Of a stretch of 64,000 nt of DNA, positions 49,629 through 58,362 are shown piece after piece. A model generated the notes under the pieces. It searched no databases. It worked only from the letters and a program-made list of their open reading frames with translations, and was not told the origin of the DNA. Numbering within the stretch: the stretch's first letter is position 1; each line of letters opens with the position of its first letter. The position numbers were made by a program, and so were the translations under genes. The DNA comes from Haloplanus salinarum. Lineage in GTDB: Archaea > Halobacteriota > Halobacteria > Halobacteriales > Haloferacaceae. The stretch is from contig NZ_CP101823.1 of assembly GCF_024498175.1 (NCBI RefSeq), positions 1,302,001-1,366,000 on the forward strand. Direction: 5' to 3'.

Positions 49629-50528
49629 TCATTCGACGATAATCGCTCCTTTCTGGCCGAGTGCTCTGTGGGGTTGACAGGCGTAGCGATACGTGCCGGA
49701 CTGCTCGAACGTGTGTTGGAAGTTGACACCGGATTCGTGGGTCACCTGCCCGGAGTGGATGTCGGCGTTCAGGAACACCACGTTGTGCCCCCCGCCGCTT
49801 CCGGTCCACTTCCACTCGACCGTCGTGCCCGTCGAGATCTTCAGGACTGGCGGGTCGAAGGCGAGATGCCCCCTGTTGCCTCGTGACCCGACGGTGACGC
49901 TCGCCACGTCGGAACCGGTTCGATCGACCACCGTGCCGTCGAAGTTACTGCTGTCGACGACCCACATGTCGACGGTCTGGTTCCCCGTCGACGGCGGTTC
50001 TCGAACGATCACGGCGCCACGCATTCCCTCCTCCCGGTGCGGTTCCGAGACGAACGGATACGTTCCCGGTTCCTCGAAGATGTAGTGATAAGCCGTCCCC
50101 GGTTGGGCGTTCGGTCGACCGCTGTCGAACGTCCCACCAAGCGCGACGACGTTGTGGAGGCCGCCGTGACCGGTCCAGTCCCAGGTCACCTTCGTCATGG
50201 GAGCGACTTCGATCACTGGGGGATCGAACGACAACCCGTCCTCGACCGGGTGGCCGACGTCGATGGTCGGTTGGGCGCCAGGCCCGTATCGAGGCGTCTC
50301 TTCTCGGTACCCGTTGGCATTCGTCAGCCAGTCGTCGGTCGACTCGGGTGGCGTCAGAGTCGCCTCTGTGGCGGTCGTCGCCGTGGTTTCGGGAGTGGTC
50401 GTACTTGTCGGCGATGTGGTGTTCGGAGTGTTTGCTCTGCGATTTGTTGTGCTACAACCGGCGACCGCTACGATACCAGCGATAGCGGTACTACGGAGGA
50501 TGTGTCTGCGGGTTGGGGACCGTTGCAT
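49629..50528 (-). CDS. Two-domain halocyanin-like lipoprotein with altered copper ligands
   Basis: A 299-residue exported protein. RRHILRSTAIAGIVAVAGC is a Tat signal with a lipobox (Cys25), followed by a Thr/Ser-rich linker and two cupredoxin domains (about 85-176 and 200-299). Domain 1 has His125 (LHNVV), His164 and Met169, but the copper Cys position is Ser161 (FVSEPH). Domain 2 has His248 (GHNVV), Cys284 and His287 (YACQPH), but the axial Met is Gln292 (LGQKG). So domain 1 should not form a normal type-1 site, while domain 2 resembles stellacyanin. Probable electron carrier at the membrane. Confidence 0.88.
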   Translation of the reverse strand: MQRSPTRRHILRSTAIAGIVAVAGCSTTNRRANTPNTTSPTSTTTPETTATTATEATLTPPESTDDWLTNANGYREETPRYGPGAQPTIDVGHPVEDGLSFDPPVIEVAPMTKVTWDWTGHGGLHNVVALGGTFDSGRPNAQPGTAYHYIFEEPGTYPFVSEPHREEGMRGAVIVREPPSTGNQTVDMWVVDSSNFDGTVVDRTGSDVASVTVGSRGNRGHLAFDPPVLKISTGTTVEWKWTGSGGGHNVVFLNADIHSGQVTHESGVNFQHTFEQSGTYRYACQPHRALGQKGAIIVE

Positions 50529-50642
50529 TGCGGTTCGTAAGTCGGGAGAACGTCAAACCAACGCCGATGATGCTTCCCCAGTACTGGGAGTACCCCCATA
50601 CCTACATATGTCGGAGAGATGTAGTTTCATGGTTCAGTGGCT

Positions 50643-50707
50643 CCGTTGAAATCCTTGGAACCTGATCGAACTGGCGTGCTGAATACAGCGCGCGAATGCA
50701 ACACGGG
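50643..50707 (+). repeat. Interspersed repeat, copy R7
   Basis: CCGTTGAAATCCTTGGAACC...CTGGCGTGCTGAATACAGCG then CGCGAATGCAACACGG. It aligns with R3 over its full length and with the right end of R1. It lies in the space between the halocyanin promoter and the HalOD1 gene. Confidence 0.55.
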
Positions 50708-50812
50708 GTCGGTGGGGAGTAGCACGGACGGGCGACATGCTACGGAACCAATCGGGATCATGTCGGTCTTTCACACAGTACTCTAATAAGCTATCATCCC
50801 TCAGAAGGAAGT

Positions 50813-51154
50813 ATGAATCCAGGAAATCTAACTATTTATCGCGGGTGTACGCCAGTTCTCGATTCTCGTTACGAGGAAGACGGATCACGAACGCCGGCGG
50901 AGGCAGTCGTTGAAGCCGTAGCGGAAGCGGCCGATGTTGATCCATTGGAACTGCCACCTTTGCACGACTGCGTCGAACCCGATGCTCTAAATAAACTCTT
51001 CCAGCATCAGGGTGGTTCCGGTACTACCGAGACCGTCCTCAGTTTCAAGATGAAGAACTGGAATGTCTTTATCCGCGACGATGGGTGTATCCGCGTGTGT
51101 GACGGCACCCGGCCTACTGACCCGACACCCGTTTTCACCTCTCCGACAGTGTGA
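50813..51154 (+). CDS. HalOD1 output-domain protein
   Basis: A 113-residue protein whose central part (AEAVVEAVAEAADVDPLELP then PLHDCVEPDALNKLFQHQGG, VLSFKMKNWNVFIRDDGCIR VCD) matches HalOD1, a small haloarchaeal output domain of signalling pathways. Here it is a stand-alone protein without a receiver or sensor. TCTAATAAGC about 30 bp upstream is a likely TATA box. Confidence 0.88.
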   Translation: MNPGNLTIYRGCTPVLDSRYEEDGSRTPAEAVVEAVAEAADVDPLELPPLHDCVEPDALNKLFQHQGGSGTTETVLSFKMKNWNVFIRDDGCIRVCDGTRPTDPTPVFTSPTV

Positions 51155-51163
51155 ACTACCCCA

Positions 51164-51206
51164 CCCTACTCGCTCACGGCTTTCGCCGTTCGCTCCTTGA
51201 GGGTAG
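51164..51206. repeat. Nested hairpin after the HalOD1 gene
   Basis: CCCTACTCGCTCACGGC-TTTC-GCCGTTCGCTCCTTGAGG then GTAGGG. An inner stem CGGC/GCCG and an outer stem CCCTA/TAGGG bracket unpaired arms. It looks like an IS605-type element end and may also terminate transcription of the HalOD1 gene. Confidence 0.4.
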
Positions 51207-51419
51207 GGGCTTAGCGCCTATATCCAGCTAAACAGCACCGAACGATCCGCTAGAAGGGTGGTCGTTCGGTGAGAGGAAACCACGTTCGAGCTGCGGTAGC
51301 GTTCAGAGTCGCTGATTCCATGCGAAGGCGGATGCTTGTGGCCAGCTTTCGGCGGTATTCGGTTCGACGTGATCGGACGTATTTGAAACTTGATTATTTC
51401 TTTATTTTATTTTACAAAG

Positions 51420-51880
51420 GACACGTTCGACGGCATGCCGATGCCCGCGGCGTTCATACTGGAATCGGAGCCCTGAGCGGTGGCAAGCAACCACGGTACT
51501 TGATCAACGAAAACGATCGCGTCGACGACGTGTTTCCCGTGAAGTTCAGGGGGGAATATCTCGGGTAGCGCCCGTGATCTCGTCGGAACTAGTCGGATGC
51601 GGAGCCGGACGATCGGTGTCGGAGTCGACGGGGGCGTACAGCCAATATCGTTCATCACCGTTTCAGCAACCGTAACATGATTCGGATCAGCACCGTCCGT
51701 CGGCCGTAAATCAGGCTTCTGCATCTAGCCGTGAGTGGTAGAACGACAACGCTCGGCACCGACTCTTAAAAAATCAATAATGTATGTGAGAATGGTAATT
51801 CCGCCAAACGGAGCGGGATTCATCGCCGGCTCGGGTGTCGCCTCACGCTCGGGAAGACCCTACTCGAAGGGGGTCGTTAC
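51420..51880 (-). pseudogene. Decayed IS6-family transposase
   Basis: Minus-strand pieces align with the intact IS6 transposases: REREATPEPAM...GITILTYIIDFL, then VGAERCRSTTHG, a TAG stop, then MQKPDLRPTDGADPNHVTVA ETV (compare VQKADLQPEGGASPNHVALD ETV). The DDE Asp in DETV has become Ala-Glu. Later parts (ELHGKHVVDAIVFVDQVPWL) match the region around VDDAQWL. Stops and frameshifts rule out function. The surrounding 51207-52183 contains nothing else recognisable. Confidence 0.78.
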
Positions 51881-52183
51881 TACCGATGAGACGGACGGTT
51901 TCTTCCATGCTGTCGAAATTCACCTCGCCCTATCCTTGAACCTTATCCGAACACCGCCTCGCTGTGTTGTTCAGTTTGTATCGGGTCTCAAGGGGCGATT
52001 TCTCGACCGACGTGTGCGCTCGTGGGAGGTAAGATGCCCGTCAGATCCCGGTGGTCGCGACGCGGTCACCGCTCTCGTGAGCGCCCGGGGGGTGTTCGAA
52101 GTTCCGACGACGCGTTCGAAACGGGTGGAGGAGCCGTAAAACAGCGACGCTACCTCGTGGACGATGCGGGGGCTCGACCGGAC

Positions 52184-53707
52184 TCAGTCGTCGGCCTGTA
52201 CCTCATTCCGTTCCTGGTAGGTCCCTTCGAGATCAGCGAGTTCCCGATCCTGCAGATCGTACACGAACTCCTGCACACGATCCTGATCGGGTTTCTCGGT
52301 CACGAGCGAGGCGCCGATCATAACGGCGGTACAGGCGACGAGTCCCGGAACGCCGACCCACAGGCCGAACGGGACGGCCGCATCGGCTACGTTGTAGTAG
52401 ATGAGTACGACCAGACCGACTGCGAGACCACTGACGGCACCCTGCCAGTTGGCACGGGGCCAGAAGAACGCGGCCAAGGCCGGGGGGACGAGCAGTGCGT
52501 AACCCGGAACTGCGAGCGAGACCGCGATTTCGACGAGTAGTCCCAGATCGATGAGCGAAATCCCGAGGGCGACGACGCCGAAGATCCCCGAGAGCACCTT
52601 GGAGTACCGCGAGATCGTCTTCTCGGGGTAGTCCGTGCCGACGAGTTCCGAGTAGACGTCCCGAGCACCGATCGAGCCCATCATGAGGATCATCGAGTCG
52701 GCGGTCGACATCGCGGCTGCAACCGCCGCGGCCATCAGAAGCCCGAAGAGGGGACCTGGCATCTCAAGGATGTACTGTAGAATGACGGTATCGGGGTTCG
52801 AGAGCCCCGGGAACGCGATCAGTCCCGCGTACGCGATGATCATCGGGAAGAAGGTGAGCAGTCCGATCGCCGCGAGTGACGAGCCGAATCCCATGCCCCA
52901 GAGCCCGGAGACACGTTTCGCCGAGTAGTACCGCTGCCAGATGAACGGCCAGACCGACTGTGAAAGACCGAACCCGACGGCGGCCGTGTAGAGGTACAGC
53001 GGGTCCATCGTCAACTGGTTCGCGTATTCGACGGTCCGGGAAACCCGCCCGAACACGCTCGTCGGCGTCGTCCACAGGACGTACGCCGAGACGACGATGA
53101 GGCCGACCCAGATCAGGATCGCCTGTAGTGCGTCGCTGTAGGCGACACCGCGCATCCCGCCGATGGCGATGTAGACGGCCATCACGATACCGATGATTAC
53201 CGCCGCGAGTTCGCGGGAGATCATGCCCTCGGTGAGAACGTTCAACACCAACCCCATCCCGGTGAACTGGATCGTCACGTAGAACACCGTGAACCCGATC
53301 GAGATGAGTGCGATCAGGACGCGCAACGACGAACTGTCGGCGAAGCGTTCACAGAGCAAGTCCGCCGGCGTCACGTAGTCGTTCCCGCGTTTACTCATCC
53401 GCCAGACGCGTTCGCCGATGATGACGAGGGCCGGGAGGTCGATGAATGCGACGCTGCCGACAAGCACGATGCCGGAAATGCCGGAACTGTACGCGATGCC
53501 ACCACCACCGAGGAAGGTGAACGCCGAGAACGCCGACGCGATCATCGTCAAAAAGACGACGAAACTGCTCAGCGACCCACTCGCGACGAAGTAGTCGCTG
53601 ACGGACAGTTCCGTCAGTCTGCTGCCGTATTCGGCCAGCGCCAACAGGACGATGAGGTAGATGGCGGTCACCGCGAGGCCGGCGTACATCCACGCCGTCG
53701 TTACCAT
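52184..53707 (-). CDS. Sodium:solute symporter (SSS family)
   Basis: A 507-residue polytopic protein with about 13 helices. Family features are LSVSDYFVASGSLSSFVVFL TMIASAFSAFTFLGGGGIAY, QFTGMGLVLN, GGMRGVAYSDALQAILIWVG and AAAVAAAMSTADSMILMMGS, which includes the conserved sodium-site Ser/Thr region. SSS carriers import sugars, amino acids, carboxylates or compatible solutes with sodium. The ATG abuts the stop of the small membrane protein gene, so they are co-transcribed. Its place beside hydrolase genes suggests uptake of their substrate. Confidence 0.91.
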   Translation of the reverse strand: MVTTAWMYAGLAVTAIYLIVLLALAEYGSRLTELSVSDYFVASGSLSSFVVFLTMIASAFSAFTFLGGGGIAYSSGISGIVLVGSVAFIDLPALVIIGERVWRMSKRGNDYVTPADLLCERFADSSSLRVLIALISIGFTVFYVTIQFTGMGLVLNVLTEGMISRELAAVIIGIVMAVYIAIGGMRGVAYSDALQAILIWVGLIVVSAYVLWTTPTSVFGRVSRTVEYANQLTMDPLYLYTAAVGFGLSQSVWPFIWQRYYSAKRVSGLWGMGFGSSLAAIGLLTFFPMIIAYAGLIAFPGLSNPDTVILQYILEMPGPLFGLLMAAAVAAAMSTADSMILMMGSIGARDVYSELVGTDYPEKTISRYSKVLSGIFGVVALGISLIDLGLLVEIAVSLAVPGYALLVPPALAAFFWPRANWQGAVSGLAVGLVVLIYYNVADAAVPFGLWVGVPGLVACTAVMIGASLVTEKPDQDRVQEFVYDLQDRELADLEGTYQERNEVQADD

Positions 53708-53956
53708 CTACCGATCACCCCCCTGGCCGGCGGCGCCGAACACTTCCCGGAGGTTCGGCTTCTCCAAGTAGTACCACGCGAAGGTGCTGTTGATGGCGAA
53801 CACGGAGATCATGATCCCGAGCAGTACGACCCAGGTCACCGGGAGACCCATAATCAGCCCCGCCGGGGACTGGTAGTAGTACAGGTAGCCCAGGAACACC
53901 GCGTTGCTTATCAGTATGAACACGACCCACCAGCGCCGGATCTGTGATTGCTTCAT
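53708..53956 (-). CDS. Small two-helix membrane protein, SSS partner (DUF3311-like)
   Basis: An 82-residue protein with two membrane segments, VVFILISNAVFLGYLYYYQS and VTWVVLLGIMISVFAINSTF AWYYLEKP. Small DUF3311-type proteins are often encoded directly before SSS symporters and are presumed subunits. Its TAG is followed immediately by the symporter ATG. A GTTATAGTTAAC box near 53987 is a plausible promoter on the minus strand. Confidence 0.75.
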   Translation of the reverse strand: MKQSQIRRWWVVFILISNAVFLGYLYYYQSPAGLIMGLPVTWVVLLGIMISVFAINSTFAWYYLEKPNLREVFGAAGQGGDR

Positions 53957-54147
53957 AACTTCGATACATATGCTACGCTCTACCGTGTTATAGTTAACCC
54001 CGGTTTGGAGTCACATACCTGAACCGCCTCGCGAGCGTGACTATCGATACCCCCGCTCGAAGACGAGTGAGAGCGTCGTATCGGTTGTTTCGAGTAGCCG
54101 GCTGTCGCGGTGGAATCTTTTTATCCCTGCCAGTACACATTCGGATT

Positions 54148-55326
54148 ATGACATTCGGTAGGTCGGAGTTCGAAGCTCGATACGAGCGCCTCCGGACGGC
54201 GCTTCGGGAAACCGGGATGGACGCGGTGCTGGTCACGAATCCGGAAACCGTCGAATATCTGGGTGCCGGCGCGGGCTTGGATCTCGCGTGGTACCGTCAG
54301 TTCTCTCGATCGATCGATTTCCCAACCATCGCCGTCGTTCCGGAGACTGGAGTCCCGACGCTGATCGTACACAACGTCTTCGAGGACGTCGTCCGACAGG
54401 CGACCGATGGGGCGTGTGAGCTTCGAACGTACTACGAGGGGGAGGCCCGGTCGTACGTCCCGCCGACAGTCGACACGCTGACCGATATCTGCCCGGCAGA
54501 GCCGAACGTCGGCATCGAGATCGGGGCGGGGACCACCACGGATCTGAAACTCGGTATGCCGCTGGGGGCGATGCAGGCGATCCAGGAGCGACTCCCACAC
54601 GCCGAGTTTCTCGACGCGGGCGACGTACTGCGATCGGTTCGGATGGCAAAGACCGACGCCGAACGCAGTTGTATCCGTCGTGCCACCGCCGCGATCGACG
54701 CCGCCTTCGAACGCGTGTTCGCGGAGATCGAACCCGGAATGAGCGAGACCGACGTCGTCGCCATCTGTAATCGACTCGTCAGCGAACACGGTGCGCGTCC
54801 GGTCTGGACGCTCGCGTGTACGAATCCGTTCGAGATCCTCCCTCGCCCCGACGTGACGCTCGATCCGGGTGACACGCTCTTTCTGGACATCGGGGCGACC
54901 GTCGGTGGGTACCACTCGGATTACAACCGGATGGCCGTCGTGGGAGAGCCCTCGGCCGAACAGATCGAGCACAACCGGATGGCCGCCGCGGTGACGAACG
55001 AACTCGCCGACGCCGTCGAACCGGGAACGACACCGGCCGACATCGTGGATCTCTGTCGGGCCGAGTACCGCTCTCGCGGCCTCGGCTCCACGCTCGGGCT
55101 GACATCCGAGACGAAGATCGGACACAGCATTGGCCTCACGCTCTCGGAAGCGCCACAGTTGACGGGGTACGACGAAACGACGCTCGAACCGGGGATGGTG
55201 CTCTGTATCGAACCGGCCGTGCTGACGGACGAGGCGTTTTTCATGTCCGAGCAGATCGTCATCGTCACCGATGACGGGGGCGAAATCGTCTCGAGTGCCG
55301 ACCAAGAACTAGCGTCGATTACGTAG
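54148..55326 (+). CDS. M24-family hydrolase (creatinase / Xaa-Pro dipeptidase fold)
   Basis: A 392-residue protein. The N-terminal creatinase_N domain (about 1-150: GMDAVLVTNPETVEYLGAGA...) precedes the pita-bread domain. Metal-type ligands are present: Asp in LFLDIGATVGGYHSDYNRM (two Asp), His in IGHSIGLTLSEAP, Glu in CIEPAV and Glu in MSEQIVIV, so metal-dependent hydrolysis is likely. The family includes prolidases, creatinase and ectoine hydrolase. The ATG at 54148 follows a TTTTTATCCC TATA box about 27 bp upstream. It converges on the DUF1989 gene and probably serves the same pathway. Confidence 0.86.
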   Translation: MTFGRSEFEARYERLRTALRETGMDAVLVTNPETVEYLGAGAGLDLAWYRQFSRSIDFPTIAVVPETGVPTLIVHNVFEDVVRQATDGACELRTYYEGEARSYVPPTVDTLTDICPAEPNVGIEIGAGTTTDLKLGMPLGAMQAIQERLPHAEFLDAGDVLRSVRMAKTDAERSCIRRATAAIDAAFERVFAEIEPGMSETDVVAICNRLVSEHGARPVWTLACTNPFEILPRPDVTLDPGDTLFLDIGATVGGYHSDYNRMAVVGEPSAEQIEHNRMAAAVTNELADAVEPGTTPADIVDLCRAEYRSRGLGSTLGLTSETKIGHSIGLTLSEAPQLTGYDETTLEPGMVLCIEPAVLTDEAFFMSEQIVIVTDDGGEIVSSADQELASIT

Positions 55327-55330
55327 GCGC

Positions 55331-55942
55331 TCAGAAATTGGTCCCGACCGGCACGCCGTCGGGGACACGGATCTCGATTCCCGTTGGTCCACCTTCGTTG
55401 AGTATCGAATCACCGGTGCACGGTGCGACGCCGACGATAGCGTCGCGCTCCGCACGAAGCTCTGCAGTGTCGCCCGGCTCGGATGGGGGTTCGCGGAAAT
55501 CCAAGTAGCGGTGATCCGTGATCGTCACCGCAGTGAAGAGGTTCATCACGTCCTGGACGCGAGCGGGGTCGATCCCGTACGGTTCCAAGACCTCCTGAAG
55601 GTTGCCGCGACAGCCGATCTCGTCGTCCTGCCCGTAGTACTCGTCGACGATCCACGCGTTGCAGGGAGCGAGCAGGAGGTCATTTATTCCACAGTCGTCG
55701 TGGACGAGTGTCGCGATCGGTTCCCCGTCGGTCGTATAGAGGCTGTCTCCCTCCTCGAAACGGACCTTTCCCGTTCGTCGATAGGTGTACTTCGAGGAGA
55801 ACGCCGCCGTATCGTCGTCCGACTTTGGGAAGACGGTCACGTCGACTGCCTGTCCGCCGTGGGTGTCGATGACGTCGAACGATTCGCCGGCCGCAAGTTC
55901 GAATGCCGCGCCGGACTTCGCTTCGATATGTACTGATTTCAT
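55331..55942 (-). CDS. DUF1989 (urea-carboxylase-associated) family protein
   Basis: A 203-residue DUF1989 protein: AAGESFDVIDTHGGQAVDVT, RFEEGDSLYTTDGEPIATLV HDDCGINDLLLAPCN, and a later NLFTAVTITDHRYLDF. Conserved Cys and His residues (DDC, APC, APCTGD) fit a zinc site. Relatives in bacteria (CgdA/CgdB, urea-amidolyase-associated proteins) act as carboxyguanidine deiminases. Its ATG overlaps the ureohydrolase stop by 4 bases, so the two are translationally coupled and likely act on the same guanidino/ureido intermediate. Confidence 0.85.
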   Translation of the reverse strand: MKSVHIEAKSGAAFELAAGESFDVIDTHGGQAVDVTVFPKSDDDTAAFSSKYTYRRTGKVRFEEGDSLYTTDGEPIATLVHDDCGINDLLLAPCNAWIVDEYYGQDDEIGCRGNLQEVLEPYGIDPARVQDVMNLFTAVTITDHRYLDFREPPSEPGDTAELRAERDAIVGVAPCTGDSILNEGGPTGIEIRVPDGVPVGTNF

Positions 55943-56889
55943 GCGTCGTGACCCGTGTCCGTCGTCGATGTGTCGAGAGCTGCACAGAGTGCCTCGAACA
56001 TCACGTTCGCGGCGAGGATCGCGGTCGATCCCGACTGGTCGTCGTACGGGGGCGCCACCTCGACCAGATCGAACCCGATGAGATCCACTGCGTGAAGCTG
56101 GCGGGTGAGCGTGAGGATCTCACGCGAGGTGAAGCCCCCCGGCATCGGCGTTCCGGTGCCGGGCGCGTACGCCGGGTCGACCGAATCGATATCGATCGTA
56201 GCGAACACGGGTCCGTCGACGACCTCCTCGATCCGATCACCCAGGGCGTCTAATCCGAGGGTCGTCGCCTCGGTAGCCGTGTAGGATTCGATTCCAGCGG
56301 CCTCGAACCGTTCGACGTCTTCGGGGCCGTAGAGTCCCCCTCGCTCGCCGATCCGTATCGACGTCTCGGGATCGATCAGTCCCTCCTCGATCGCGTAGTG
56401 GATGGTCGTCCCGTGATTGTGATCGCGTCCGAAGTACTCCGTCCACAGATCGGAGTGAGCGTCGAACTGTACGAGCGAGACGGGGCCGTACTTCTCCGCG
56501 ACCGCTCTGAGCACCGGAAGCGTCGTCGAGTGGTCGCCACCGGCGAGTACGGGGATGACCCCGTGATCGAGAACGGCCCCGATCCGTTCCTCTATCGCCT
56601 CGAACGTGTCCTCGATGTATCCCGGCACGACCGGCACGTCGTCGTGATCGACGATCGTGAACTCGTTCAGATCGGTGTCCGTTTCGGGATTGTACGGTTT
56701 GAGTAGCGTCGAGGCCTCCCGGATCGATCTGGGGCCGAATCGCGCGCCCGGCCGATAGGATGTCGCGTCGTCGAACGGGACGCCGAGAAACGCCGCGTCT
56801 GCCTCCGTCCCCCCGAGGTCGTAAACGTGTGGCTTCCGCATAAACGTCGCCACACCGGCGAATCGCGGAACCGACTGCGGATCAATCAT
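55939..56889 (-). CDS. Ureohydrolase (agmatinase/guanidinobutyrase/guanidinase-like)
   Basis: A 316-residue ureohydrolase. The bimetal-site motifs are complete: VLAGGDHSTTLPVLRA, VQFDAHSDLWTEYFGRDHNHG and FATIDIDSVDPAYAPGTGTP. The N-terminus DLGGTEADAAFLGVPFDDAT SYRPGARFGP is typical of agmatinase-type enzymes. These hydrolyse guanidino compounds to urea and an amine. The ATG at 56889 is chosen; the open frame extends to 57108 but is Arg/Ser-rich there. It is divergent from the IclR gene, its likely regulator. Confidence 0.91.
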   Translation of the reverse strand: MIDPQSVPRFAGVATFMRKPHVYDLGGTEADAAFLGVPFDDATSYRPGARFGPRSIREASTLLKPYNPETDTDLNEFTIVDHDDVPVVPGYIEDTFEAIEERIGAVLDHGVIPVLAGGDHSTTLPVLRAVAEKYGPVSLVQFDAHSDLWTEYFGRDHNHGTTIHYAIEEGLIDPETSIRIGERGGLYGPEDVERFEAAGIESYTATEATTLGLDALGDRIEEVVDGPVFATIDIDSVDPAYAPGTGTPMPGGFTSREILTLTRQLHAVDLIGFDLVEVAPPYDDQSGSTAILAANVMFEALCAALDTSTTDTGHDA

Positions 56890-57148
56890 CGGCGATGATC
56901 CCGTCGTGGCCGCGATCCCGTTTGCCCGTCGCTTCGACAGTCGGACGAACGAACGTCGACAGTGTGAACGACAACGCCATCCTCTACTGCTACCGAGTGA
57001 CGGTCGGATAAGTTTGTTGCCGCTGTCCGAACGGGACCACGTGCCGGCGCGCCCCGGGAGAGCACGTTCGGCGCTGGATCCGGTCGGCAGCGATTCCCAC
57101 GGGGGCACGCCGACGGTACCGAAAAGCGCCTCACAGTGCTCGCCGAAA

Positions 57149-57175
57149 TATAAGTTTGGTTATAACAAAGTATAA
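57149..57175. promoter_or_regulatory. AT-rich promoter/operator region of the IclR gene
   Basis: ATATAAGTTTGGTTATAACA then AAGTATAAG contains two TATAAG boxes around GTTATAAC. It lies 28-54 bp before the IclR start and about 260 bp before the divergent ureohydrolase gene. It is likely the IclR promoter and may include an autoregulatory site. The 56890-57148 part shows no gene. Confidence 0.45.
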
Positions 57176-57202
57176 GATCGTATCGGGGTCTCTAGGGGAG
57201 TG

Positions 57203-57994
57203 ATGGACAACGAAACGCCGAGAACGATCCAATCGGTGGAGAGAGCCTGCGCGATTTTAGAGAAGATCCACCAGGATCGGGAAGTAACGTTGACGGATTT
57301 GGCCGAGGACATCGATCTCTCGCTGGGCTCGCTCCAAACGTACATGAACACGCTCTGTCGGTGTGGATTCGTCGTGAAGGAGAGCCGAACGTACAGTCTC
57401 GCCCCGCAGTTTCTCATTTACGGCGAACAGGTACGGAACACGCTCCCACTCTACCACGTCGGCCGAAAAGTGGTCGACAACATGGCACACGAAACGGGGT
57501 ACAACGCCCACCTCATCACCGATCACAACGGGCGAGAGGTGACGTTGTACCAGTCCTTCGGTGAGGATTCCGTCGGCACCGACCTGTACATCTGGCACCA
57601 GGCCAAACTGGAGTGGCAACTCCACTGGTCCGCGTCCGGGAAGGCGATTCTCGCTCACCTTCCGGAGAAACAGGTACGAAGCGTCATCAGTGAAAACGGC
57701 CTGCAGCGACGGACACCACACACGATTACCGACGAAGAGACGTTGTTTACGGAACTCGAACGAATCAGGGAACAAGGGTACGCGTTGAACGACGAGGAGG
57801 AGATATCCGGGCTCAGGGCGGTTGCTGCACCGATTCACGATCAACAGGAGCGGTTACTCGGATCCGTGAGTCTGTCCGCTCCGAAATCGGAACTCCCCGA
57901 CGACCGGTTCTACGACGAACTTCCGAACTACGTTATGAACAAAGCCAACATAATCCAGGTGGAACTGCAGGCCAGGGACGTCAACGAGGAGTAG
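57203..57994 (+). CDS. IclR-family transcriptional regulator
   Basis: A 263-residue regulator. Residues about 8-70 (RTIQSVERACAILEKIHQDR EVTLTDLAEDIDLSLGSLQT YMNTL) form the IclR winged HTH. The C-terminal effector domain (ETGYNAHLITDHNGREVTLY... WHWSASGKAILAHLPEKQV-like) is complete, with GKAILA and DDEEEISGLRAVAAPI. IclR proteins sense catabolic substrates. Lying between the ureohydrolase/DUF1989 operon and the M20 gene, it probably controls this cluster. A GTG one codon upstream (57200) is possible. Confidence 0.91.
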   Translation: MDNETPRTIQSVERACAILEKIHQDREVTLTDLAEDIDLSLGSLQTYMNTLCRCGFVVKESRTYSLAPQFLIYGEQVRNTLPLYHVGRKVVDNMAHETGYNAHLITDHNGREVTLYQSFGEDSVGTDLYIWHQAKLEWQLHWSASGKAILAHLPEKQVRSVISENGLQRRTPHTITDEETLFTELERIREQGYALNDEEEISGLRAVAAPIHDQQERLLGSVSLSAPKSELPDDRFYDELPNYVMNKANIIQVELQARDVNEE

Positions 57995-58362
57995 GGATAT
58001 CGCCGCAAAATCGCTGAGAGAGCCGATAGCACGATCGGAATCGGCGATTTCGCTCGTCGGGAATAACGAACATATGGTTGTTAGATTCATTCGGTTCGTA
58101 GGGCATCATACCGGGTCATACGAACGGTTATTCGAGTTGACCGTACTGCCCTGCGGGTATTCGTAACAATTACAACAATTTTTTGAGTATATCAAAGCTA
58201 AACCGCAGCGGCCACACGGTGTGCCATCCACTCCGTCACCACTCCCTATACAGGGGTGGGTCTCACGGCCGACTGGTTCGTCCCTGGACCCGGGATATCG
58301 GGCACGTCGTGTCGTGGTCTCGGAGAAAGGTTTAACTCCTGCCGTGGTATCCGTTGACGTGT
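57995..58362. other. Intergenic region with the M20 promoter
   Basis: A 368-bp gene-free stretch. It contains an AT-rich segment ACAATTACAACAATTTTTTG near 58168-58187 and, 25-30 bp before the M20 start, AGGTTTAACTCC as a TATA box. CGAACGGTTATTCG near 58120 is a short imperfect repeat. Nothing else stands out. Confidence 0.4.

Noticed and set aside
51207-51419. AT-rich tract (TTATTTCTTTATTTTATTTT) read as a strong promoter
   Set aside because: It lies within the decayed IS6 remnant and no gene follows in a suitable position.
54121-55305. A 394-codon minus-strand frame opposite the M24 gene
   Set aside because: Shadow frame; the plus strand has complete M24 metal ligands and a well-placed TATA box.
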